Positions 1 to 7,164 of a DNA stretch of 11,862 nucleotides are shown here, piece after piece. Below the pieces are notes generated by a model. The model had not been told where the DNA came from. It ran no database searches and saw only the letters and a program-made list of their open reading frames with translations. A program made the translations under genes and the position numbers. The stretch is taken from NCBI GenBank assembly GCA_032353305.1, contig JAUCNG010364596.1:1-11862 (forward strand). The letters run 5' to 3'. Each line of letters starts with the position of its first letter. The stretch's first letter is position 1. The stretch is from Cephalothrix spiralis. Lineage: Eukaryota > Nemertea > Palaeonemertea > Archinemertea > Cephalotrichidae.

Positions 1-1637
1 TCGCGACAGATAAAAAATTCTGTTTTCGGAAAGATGTAACTACACTGTAAATAATACCCATTTATTTATAAGTCTTACTTTTTCAAAATTTAGCCAAGAA
101 ATAATTTCCTTATCTTATTTTGGCGCTATAACTGGTTAAAAGGCAAAAAATTTTATGTCACACTGTTTCATACTACTACATGTAAGCTGAATTTTTAAAT
201 TATTTATATGTGTTTCTATAAGCTGTGAACTTAGCCATATTGTCCAGGGGATTCATAAAAAAAGTTACAAATATTATTTTTTCTAACATCTGCAAATTTT
301 TTTCGTTTTCTTTGTTTTATACCCCATATTATTAAATTTGCCTAAAAATATTTGCACCGCAGAATAAAAATGCGAAGTGCCAAAAGTAGTGTGATGGGGT
401 CAAAATTTTGCTGAAAAATATTTACATATTGTTTAAAATATTGCAAGATCTTGCAAGAAAGGCATAGTCCAAAATTTAGGAGATGGGTGGGTACCAAATC
501 CCATTTTGCAAATTCTTTCAGCCTTCATATAGCAAATTTGTCTTTCCCATGCTTAAATTTATCTTTAAGCTGTTTGACATATCCGTATAAGGCCTTTTTT
601 CTCTCTCTTAGCCGCTTCAATATTTATTTTAGATCGCCGCCAGATGAAAATATTTTCTGTTCAAACATTATGAAATATACATTAATCTTGTAACAAACAT
701 ATATAGAATTACATAAGCTGCCTTTATTTATACGAAATAAATATATAAATGCTCAGGTGCTCACTAAAGATAAATATACTTACAACATTCCTCGAGTCAT
801 ACGCCAAAATGAGTGTGTTTTTTTCGGCTGAGCTATTTCTGTAATTCAAAAAATGCACATAAAAATTCTTTGAATCACTGCACTGTGTCCTTTTTGTGTC
901 CAAATTGAAATGACTTTTGAACAGATTAACTTTAAAAATTTAAACATGTATTGTTAAATACTTTAATTATTAAACAGATATTCTCTTGTTCGTCGTTAAA
1001 ATCATTGCTACATGATTTTTAAACAGAGGGTAACCTAATAATGTGTGAACACAAATAATGGAATTTTTATGACCCATAGCCAGAAGAAATCAAGAAACTG
1101 CCCATTACTCTTAAAATCTCCTAAAAGACTACCATCTCTCATAAAATATCCTAAATGCCTATTATTTTTCATAAAACTGGTGTGAAAAAAATATTGAAAA
1201 ATTTATAACCTCGCTTCAATCGGCATATGATTTTATTATTTTTAGGATTACCATGTGCCAAAAATGAAAAACTTCTCAAGGTTAGAGTCTCTTAGTGAAT
1301 TATATGCACAGATTATCTTGATCGACCTTGATTTATTGTAAAGCAAAAGTATTTTGTTTGTAACGAAAAGAAAACTATTATTATCATAAAATCTTATAAT
1401 TTGCCAATTAATCTCATACAATCATATAAAAAATATTGCTAAAAATCTTCATAAAATATAAAAAATATCTATTAAAATTGGAATTCCAAAAGTTACTATG
1501 ATGCCAAAAGTTAAGACACCGTGCAGGAAACATATTCGTAATTTTTGAATGCATTCAATATGCTTATCAATCTTTAAATCGTTTAGTAAAATGAAATTAT
1601 GTTCCTTCACTTATGACCAGTTTCTTTTTCTTTTTAG
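1..1637. other. AT-rich non-coding region without a recognisable gene
   Basis: This stretch is strongly AT-rich, with many poly-A and poly-T runs and short variants of ATAAAATCTTATAA-like sequence around 1090-1180 and 1380-1465. The only open frame of note (451-693) starts at a TTG rather than an ATG and has the low-complexity F/S/L/I composition expected by chance. I see no splice-flanked exon of convincing composition on either strand. The first ten bases, TCGCGACAGA, recur at 7949-7958 within a dispersed repeat, so the window may begin at the edge of such a copy. Confidence 0.6.
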
Positions 1638-1758
1638 AATTCTTCATTACTTGACCCTGAAGTCATTCTTGTGCAGGATGGCGAAACCTTCGACCAAACC
1701 GCATAAAATTGTAGAAAAAAAATTAAAAGTTTGGGATATAAGAAAATCACAGTATACA
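1638..1758 (+). pseudogene. Exon-like block of an unidentified gene, interrupted by one stop
   Basis: A strong acceptor (a long T/C tract ending TTTTTAG at 1637) and a perfect donor GTAAGT at 1759 bound this 121-base block. Read from AAT at 1638 it gives an acidic, very protein-like run that includes LLDPEVILVQDGETFDQTA. It then meets TAA at 1704-1706 and afterwards stays open to the donor, ending in phase 1. That phase fits the block at 5353, where A plus AG makes a Lys codon. An alternative frame (ATG at 1678, MAKPSTKPHKIVEKK...) is fully open through the donor and joins in phase 0 to 16 open codons at 5353 (RQMKAQDFLQVRRKRA) before a TAG. It could be the true frame of a short product. The same frame read through the donor without splicing ends at 1860. 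I prefer the first frame because three blocks then chain together, but the choice is uncertain. No family recognised. Confidence 0.35.
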
Positions 1759-2018
1759 GTAAGTTTCCTACGAAATGCTACCGCAGATGCGATTGTGACT
1801 AGTGGGGTCGACAGTGACCTGACACTGTGTGACAGCCTCTTAAAGGCCGATCACATGTAATTTTCTCGAATTTTTGCTATTTTCTACGTAAAGCGCCGGG
1901 TTTTATTCCAGAGAAAAGGGCTCTAAAAATCTAGCTGCCTACGTAGCTGATTCCGCGCTCCACGTATTTATACTTACCGAGCCAACCAGTATGCGGGCGA
2001 TGATCGTTCCACTGACGG

Positions 2019-2029
2019 GGTTCGATTCC
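2019..2029 (+). other. Isolated B-box-like sequence (possible decayed tRNA or SINE remnant)
   Basis: GGTTCGATTCC matches the internal RNA polymerase III B-box consensus. The surrounding T-arm does not pair properly: CGGGG faces CCAAC. No convincing A box sits about 40 bases upstream, so this is not an intact tRNA gene. It may be a remnant of a tRNA-derived repeat or a chance match. Confidence 0.25.
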
Positions 2030-2115
2030 AACCTAACAGAATATTGAAAGTTGACACGCAAACAAAGTAGACTGCCCAATCGTACCTTTTTACATCATGC
2101 ATCACTAACAGGGTA

Positions 2116-2259
2116 CTCTGATAAATGCGTGATTATAATTCTGTACTTTGCTAATCTGATCTTGCACTATCATACTAATTTCAAGTGGTAGTGCTAAATT
2201 CAAATCCGCAATATTATTGAGCACGGACAGTCGGACACTCGGGAGCGCATTTATCGGGG
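2116..2259. mobile_element. Short MITE-like element, copy 1 (TA-flanked, 144 bp)
   Basis: The ends form terminal inverted repeats: CTCTGATAAATGCG at 2116-2129 faces CGCATTTATCGGGG at 2246-2259, 12 of 14 positions complementary. TA dinucleotides at 2114-2115 and 2260-2261 flank it as a candidate target duplication, as in Tc1/mariner-type or Stowaway-like MITEs. The interior shares a 23-base identical core (2191-2213) with the second copy at 3296-3318, plus further similar blocks in the same order. There is no coding capacity, so movement would have depended on a transposase supplied elsewhere. The family assignment is inferred only from ends and TSD length. Confidence 0.75.
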
Positions 2260-2370
2260 TACTATCCTGCTAAGATTTTATTTTCCTCTCATTTTATTAA
2301 AAATATCATATATTCACAACAAAAAATTATAAGAATATTTTAAAATTAAATATCGTCTTAGCCAAAATAT

Positions 2371-2398
2371 TTGTCTTGACTGGTTATTGGCCGGGTTG
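2371..2398 (+). repeat. Dispersed repeat fragment (CTGGTTATTGG type)
   Basis: CTGGTTATTGG at 2380-2390 is identical to 7923-7933 and differs by one base from 2650-2660. The longer stretch from TTGTC to GGGTT is about 80 percent similar to 7996-8022. This points to an old multi-copy family whose full extent cannot be set from this window. Confidence 0.45.
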
Positions 2399-2649
2399 CT
2401 GGGAATGGCAAGGAAATTTATTTTCTGAAAAAGAAGAGGAAAAATCCCATTTTCCCATTTTTGCAGATGAATCTTTAATGTTTTTCAGTCCCCCGGTCTC
2501 CAATGGAAGATTTTAACAGGGTATCCTCAGGTCTGGAAAACTGGAAATGTTGTATTGAATTACATAATTTAAAAAGTTAGGTAAAACCTGGAAATGTCAC
2601 TGAATTTTGTGAATTAAATGTCGTATAAGGGCAAAATTATTTAACGCCA

Positions 2650-2676
2650 CTGGTTATCGGGTGATGTCACGACTGG
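2650..2676 (+). repeat. Dispersed repeat fragment, second copy
   Basis: This copy carries CTGGTTATCGG (2650-2660) followed by TGTCACGACTGG (2665-2676). The second motif is a 12-base identity with 7998-8009. The order of motifs resembles 7923-7958, where a CTGGTTATTGG is followed by GATGTCGCGAC. Confidence 0.45.
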
Positions 2677-3236
2677 AAAGTGTTTGATATGTCGGAGAAA
2701 AGTTATGAAGTTATGTTTTCGGTAAATTATGGCCACCCTTTCTTAACTTTTTTTCTTCTTCTTTAAAAAAGGTGACATAATCAATTTTTATGTCTTATTA
2801 ATTCCGTTTGTTTTTATTATTTACCTGTACGTCATTGCTTAGCAATTGTAATATGTTTAGCTATGTGTATGCATATTTTTGATTCAAATGTCGATGATGA
2901 GTGTCATGATAGTCCAGGTACTGGTCAGGTTATGAATTAGTTATATGATGGTATAGAATTATCCATGTTCCCACAGTAGTCTGTATCCTATTTTAATTGA
3001 TTCCGTTGATGTCTTTTACTAAATGGTAATCATTTGTTAAATGCGCCGTGCGCCGCTTAAATTGTAAGTTTGTTTATAAAACTAATGTTTAGATTCAAGT
3101 TTTCGGCCCGCCCGCGAAAATCTCGGAAGTGCGGACCTAATCTCAATTTCGCCATTGAAGAAGGCCAAACACGACCAAAGATTAAATTAAATGTATAAAA
3201 AAATTCCATCATGCGCATACATGTGGTTAGTGGTTA

Positions 3237-3358
3237 CCCTAATAAATGCGAGATTAGAATTCTGTGCTCTCGCACTTTCATACTTTCGGCTGGACGTGCT
3301 AAATTCAAATCCGCAATACATATTTAGCACTGACAGTCGGGGCGCGCATTTATCAGGG
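3237..3358. mobile_element. Short MITE-like element, copy 2 (TA-flanked, 122 bp)
   Basis: Terminal inverted repeats CCCTAATAAATGCG (3237-3250) and CGCATTTATCAGGG (3345-3358) pair at 13 of 14 positions. TA flanks both sides (3235-3236 and 3359-3360), and the flanks extend the symmetry to GTTA...TAAC. The core at 3296-3318 is identical to 2191-2213 of copy 1 over 23 bases. It is about 22 bases shorter than copy 1, with differences in the middle. A minus-strand open frame across it is only the repeat read through. Confidence 0.8.
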
Positions 3359-3360
3359 TA

Positions 3361-3918
3361 ACATGTGGTCACTATTAAAACAGTAGTAATTTTGACTTTG
3401 TTGCCTGTTTTCGCTAATTCACTGTGAAATCATTCAATGTCTCAATTGTTTGTAAGTCGAACCGTTGCAATTTTATTTTGTCGGGTACTGCATCTCGAAA
3501 TTTGAAAACCCGAAAGCTACTCAGAAATAATATCTGGTCAGATATTAAACATGTGTTTTTCAAGTTTTTATGCAATTTTGAGGTACTGTCGCAATGTTTG
3601 ATATCATCTAACGGGCGTGGCGGATGGACAAGACAGCTTCATTATGAAGCTGACAACGCCTTTTATGTACTAATGATTCATTTGCTTTGACAATTACCGA
3701 GTTCCTTACCAATTTCCCAGGATTATGATCTTTAACATATACATTTATAGTGTTGTTATCGTGAGTCAGTAGACAGTTGATGTCATTTTGTGGTCATAAT
3801 AATGATATTATCATAGTCAAAGGTCTTCAGTTAAAGAGAGAACACTTTGGGTCAAGCGGGCTGCGGCCTTTTGCTCTACGAGCATTTTTTCCCCTTGAAA
3901 TAATGTTCCTTCGTAAAA
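3361..3918. other. Non-coding stretch with one near-perfect palindrome
   Basis: An open frame at 3424-3690 begins with GTG, has no ATG start, and shows no recognisable composition or splice context, so it is not called. The only structured feature is the palindrome at 3634-3652. Nothing else stands out. Confidence 0.5.
3634..3652. repeat. Perfect 9-bp inverted repeat with 1-base spacer
   Basis: CAGCTTCAT and ATGAAGCTG flank a single T. The symmetry is perfect over 18 of 19 bases. It could be a protein-binding palindrome or chance; no neighbouring gene tells which. Confidence 0.6.
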
Positions 3919-4455
3919 ATGGTGTTCAACCCGATTTTACTATACGCGAGTAATTTATCTTCAATGATGATATATGTCCCCCAGCATGAGATTCGTAACC
4001 CCGTTCGATCCTACCTTCAGCCTACTGATCTATACGAGCCTATACACATGTACACCCCGTGCCTTAGACTGCAAGATCCTGCAATGGGTTGCCTAAATGC
4101 AAAATCATTTGCCCTGGCCCGCGGCCGGCTTGATGTGTGTACGAGAACAGTTCATGCACAAAACGGACCCTTAAAGAAAGTGGGCTTTTCGATAAGTGCA
4201 AGAAATTGCAGGTGGCGGTCCCGGGTTGGTACAGTTGATTTTAGACTAGTTCATACATTGTTATCTTTCAGATCTGATCTCGTGAATGACCAGACCGTCA
4301 AGATGAAGACGCTGTACACCAGGCACCGTCCAGCCTCTCGTGGCACATTCCCTTTATCGACAATCGCGCCGCTCTCCGCATCAACTACAATATGTGATGG
4401 TTCGGCCCACTTGCGTTCCGCTATACGACACCATCAGAAAAAAATGGATGATTAA
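3919..4455 (+). CDS. Unrecognised open frame in a GC-richer block (178 codons, doubtful)
   Basis: This is the longest ATG-initiated frame of the window. It starts in a reasonable context (AAAAATGG) and ends at TAA 4453-4455. The block from about 4000 to 4520 is visibly richer in G and C than its surroundings, which lengthens random frames but also marks it as compositionally distinct, perhaps an old insertion. The translation has no signal peptide, membrane segment or motif that I recognise. A T-rich acceptor-like site (TTATCTTTCAG) ends at about 4271, so the last 60 codons could be a terminal exon. Within 4330-4445 another frame also reads well (IPFIDNRAALRINYNM, then one stop, then WFGPLAFRYTTPSE), which would fit a frame-damaged remnant. 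Function unknown; it may not be a gene. Confidence 0.25.
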   Translation: MVFNPILLYASNLSSMMIYVPQHEIRNPVRSYLQPTDLYEPIHMYTPCLRLQDPAMGCLNAKSFALARGRLDVCTRTVHAQNGPLKKVGFSISARNCRWRSRVGTVDFRLVHTLLSFRSDLVNDQTVKMKTLYTRHRPASRGTFPLSTIAPLSASTTICDGSAHLRSAIRHHQKKMDD

Positions 4456-5352
4456 AGAACCTGCCTCCCACCGCCCTTGACTTGAGTACCATCTAGGCTA
4501 GCTGTAGCGCCAATTTTATCTCCTGCCACATGTAACGGCTAGAGTCCGGCCAAGAAGAAAATTATTAATAAGTATAAAGTTATATTTTCTTGCAGGGTGG
4601 GGTGTTCAAAAACTTCTTGTGTTTCAAGACCACCAGTCCGGAATGTCATCTTAATCTGCTAGTGTATTACTCATAGAATTTTTATCGTCTACGAAAGGGT
4701 TGAAGCTGCTTGAGATGGGGCTATATGATAGGCATATATTTCGATATAACCTGGACTGTGCCTCGGTCAAAATACATTTATATCCTAATGTCCAACTCAT
4801 GTTCAAGCTGTAAAAAGTATTCATTTACACTTAAATTTAAATTTTATTGTTTATAATTCGGGATTACAGTATTCAAATTACCTGAAAGTGGACCTTATCA
4901 TAAAGAAACATTCGACGTGTTTTGCCAAATGTCAATTAATTTTGTTGTGATGGATGTACCTAATTCGATAATCACTTTAAAACAGTTTTGAATGAGCTAT
5001 AAATCCCATAAGCGTTAATCATGTTACAATTATCTGGTCAAAATCTCCTATTAACAAAAATTAGATTTGTAATTGCGGGACAGATCGTGTTTGATTTGAA
5101 TATTTAGAAATGTTAATCGTTTCATTTAAAACACATGGAAATTTATTGAATTTTTTTCGAAAGTTAAGAAAAATAGACCTTTTAGAGCCCATCCAGGGCT
5201 ATGTTAAATAAAAACGTTAACGATAGATCATTAGAGTGCCTCTTTAACTACAGGTCAAGTTAATTAGTTGTTCGTTGACTTAATATTAATCGTTAACTAC
5301 CGTATATTCAAAATCGTCCTGATTCCTGATTAATTTGGTTCTCTTATTTCAG
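4456..5352. other. Intergenic stretch, no supported gene
   Basis: A clear acceptor-like tract (TTTTCTTGCAG) precedes 4596. The following 80 bases are open in one frame (ending LNLLVYYS and a stop at 4675), but all three frames run some way and nothing joins to it with confidence. The remainder is AT-rich. An imperfect inverted repeat is listed separately at 5216-5297. Confidence 0.45.
5216..5297. repeat. Inverted repeat with GTTAACGAT / ATCGTTAAC arms
   Basis: A perfect 9-base arm at 5216-5224 pairs with 5289-5297. The similarity continues inward to about 19 bases per arm with a few mismatches. The spacer is AT-rich. This could be the core of a small foldback element or chance in AT-rich DNA. 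Confidence 0.4.
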
Positions 5353-5477
5353 AGACAGATGAAAGCTCAGGACTTTCTGCAAGTGAGGAGAAAGAGGGCC
5401 TAGAGCGTCACGCATGGGCTAAACAATTGAAGATAATTTGTCATTGAGCGAATATGAACAAGCTGCGTTGAACCTAA
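5353..5477 (+). pseudogene. Exon-like block with a one-base frameshift
   Basis: The acceptor TTCTCTTATTTCAG ends at 5352 and a perfect donor GTAAGT starts at 5478. From ACA at 5355 the block reads as a serine- and glutamate-rich segment (TDESSGLSASEEKEG, LERHAWAK). It runs into a stop at about 5448 unless one base is assumed missing near the AAA at 5421-5423. In the shifted frame the rest reads TIEDNLSLSEYEQAALNL and ends in phase 1, matching the next block. Two good half-exons in different frames, joined at an A-run, suggest either a decayed copy or an indel error. A third frame gives RQMKAQDFLQVRRKRA and a stop, which would suit the alternative reading of 1638-1758. No family recognised. 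Confidence 0.45.
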
Positions 5478-5679
5478 GTAAGTTTTTAAATACGTAAATG
5501 AGCAGTGTAATCTGATGTGCGCGTGCATAATGAAAATATGTATGTGACCGTATGTATTATCGGTAGCTGTGTGTCCAAAATCAATCGTTTTACAAAAATT
5601 ATCTCCGAAAATGATTAGTTTTAGGGAATCTAAATGTTTTAAGACCATTAAAAAATATGCTTTAATTTAATCTATACAG

Positions 5680-5781
5680 GGCTTTATCGTATATGCAGAG
5701 CCGAGAGCCCTGCATTTACTCATGAAATGAAATTTTCAATTTTTAAGCGAATTGTGAAAATGAATCAAGATGCTTCTTGAC
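5680..5781 (+). pseudogene. Terminal exon-like block following the frameshifted exon
   Basis: The acceptor TAATCTATACAG ends at 5679. Joined in phase 1 to the block ending at 5477 (A plus GG gives Arg), it stays open for 33 further codons, LYRICRAESPAFTHEM then KFSIFKRIVKMNQDAS, before TGA at 5779-5781. The composition is plausible for a real C-terminus. No canonical AATAAA follows closely; the nearest good match is near 6010. The intervening intron is 202 bases. Called as part of the same broken gene as 1638-1758 and 5353-5477. Confidence 0.4.
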
Positions 5782-6804
5782 TATATCGCAACAAATGCAA
5801 TACATAAAGCTGCGCGCACATTTTCTCTATATCCTACGAAAAATTCTTTGAGCTAGTTTTTTTTACATATTTCCAATAGCGGGATGAAAAAGAACACACT
5901 GTTTAACCGATTTTTGGAGGTTCCAATGTTTTTCGGATATACGATTGCATAATCTTTACAATTTACCGTAAAATGTTCAGCTTTGGGCATTTCATATGTA
6001 TATTCCGTAAAATAAAGTACAGCACGAAAATAGAAATAGAACAATAGAAATACGTCACAAAAATAATTTAATCAATTTTAATTACTCATTTCGGAAGCTT
6101 TTTTACAACGGACTTTAGCATGTGCGGGGGTGTTCCTTGCTCGCCATAACAAATTACAGCGGGCAAAGGACACACCGTACATAACCATCCGTCATGAACA
6201 GTTTTTACTCCTTTCAGCATACTTAAAATGTATGAGAAATCGTCCGTCCCCTGGCGGCTCTTACCTTTCTTGCATTTTGATTCTGATTTTGTAGTTTTTC
6301 AATTATGTTATATAAATTGAATTTTACGTGAATCAAACTTGTTGACTATCTCGAGCCCTTCGGAAAGTGATGCATTTGATGTTCTTCGGGTGATGTAAAA
6401 ATACATCAAAAACCTGTCTCACAAAATTATCGATTTCTACGTGAATTTTTGATGGAATCGAATCGTTTTTTTTGACAGTATACTGAAAATGTGCGCGCAG
6501 CTGAGGAGTGAGGATGTACTGCCATTGTCCAGGAACAGCATGATTTTCAAATTTCGCTAAAAAATTTAAAAATTGATAAATACAATTTCTTATACCTGTA
6601 AATAGATTTTCCTGATTTAATGCACCAAACTTATTTAATTGAATCCATCTTGTCAAACAATTGGTTCATAGATTTCAATTGTCACTAATGCTAATGATGA
6701 GTTTCAGTAGATTTTCTCATGACACGTTACTTTACGGTCAACTGTTTCTTAACAATTTACATCCCTCATTACCCGAAAATTACTAATAATTTATGTGATT
6801 GTTG
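5782..6804. other. AT-rich stretch, no supported gene; contains one hairpin
   Basis: Two minus-strand open frames occur here (6044-5853 and 6656-6333). The longer, 107 codons, starts at TTG and contains no ATG in frame. Its residues look more protein-like than average, so it could be an internal exon or a repeat remnant, but no good splice sites bound it. The hairpin at 6120-6182 is listed separately. Confidence 0.45.
6120..6182 (+). ncRNA. Compact imperfect hairpin, candidate small-RNA precursor
   Basis: ATGTGCGG at 6120-6127 pairs with CCGTACAT at 6175-6182. After a small internal loop, 6130-6144 pairs with 6159-6173, with single-base bulges at 6133 and 6167. The terminal loop is 14 bases (6145-6158). 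In total about 22 base pairs lie in a 63-base span, including two G-U pairs. Size and loop suit a metazoan pre-microRNA. The GC-rich arms stand out from AT-rich flanks. I do not recognise the sequence as a known microRNA; it could equally be a decayed foldback element. Confidence 0.3.
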
Positions 6805-6812
6805 TATAAAAG
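6805..6812 (+). promoter_or_regulatory. TATA box (TATAAAAG) of the downstream secreted-protein gene
   Basis: TATAAAAG is a consensus TATA box. A pyrimidine-purine CA step at 6835-6836 lies 31 bases downstream of its first T, the usual spacing to a start site. An initiator-like TCAGT at 6854-6857 also exists but is about 50 bases away. The first coding ATG is at 7143, giving a leader of roughly 300 bases that could itself hold an intron (GTAAGT near 6870). Assignment to the gene is by position only. Confidence 0.45.
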
Positions 6813-7142
6813 AAAATTATGATCTTATCAATTGCATAAAATCATTTGTTAGTCAGTTCTTTATTGATTGTAAGTGATGGAAGACAATACATGTAATCAA
6901 TATTGTATACATTTCCGTATGCAGTTGTATAAATTAATAGCCCAAGATTATCCCATGCGCGGTTCAAAATGGCGTCTTTTCTATATTTATATTGATCTGT
7001 AACCATAGTGAATATATGGTACTGATTTATATCTGGTGTGAAGAGTCCACACGCATCACCATAATCTCTCTAATAACTTTTAAAACAAATGGATTTAACT
7101 GTTAAAATATTATTGTGCAATTAAAGGAATAAAGACATAAAT

Positions 7143-7164
7143 ATGTATCAAAAAATTATTAATG
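7143..7164 (+). CDS. Exon 1 (coding part) of the secreted-protein gene
   Basis: ATG plus six codons (MYQKIIN) and one base of the next codon, ending at a consensus donor GTGAGT at 7165. The G left over joins GT of exon 2 to make Gly8. An in-frame TAA 21 bases upstream supports this ATG as the first in its frame. Confidence 0.55.

Larger units (their letters stand above)
2262..3236. other. Intergenic AT-rich stretch with dispersed-repeat fragments
   Basis: No open frame or splice-bounded exon of convincing composition was found. A T/C-rich tract ends in TTTTTGCAG just before 2467 and looks like an acceptor, but the following frames stop within about 15 codons. Copies of a short dispersed repeat (CTGGTTATTGG and TGTCACGACTGG motifs) occur at 2371-2398 and 2650-2676. 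The rest is unremarkable. Confidence 0.5.

Noticed and set aside
775-835. Minus-strand exon-like block ending in GTAAGT
   Set aside because: About 14 codons with a poor acceptor and no partner exon.
1977-2034. Minus-strand exon-like block with donor GTAAGT and acceptor CTGTTAG
   Set aside because: Only about 18 codons, with no joining exon found, and it overlaps the B-box-like sequence, so a repeat remnant is as likely.
4596-4675. Terminal exon-like block after TTTTCTTGCAG
   Set aside because: All three frames stay open for a while, the reading frame cannot be chosen, and no upstream exon joins with confidence.
6333-6656. Minus-strand open frame of 107 codons
   Set aside because: It begins with TTG, has no in-frame ATG, and no convincing splice sites bound it. 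The residues look somewhat protein-like, so an internal exon or repeat remnant cannot be excluded, but it is not supportable as a gene.
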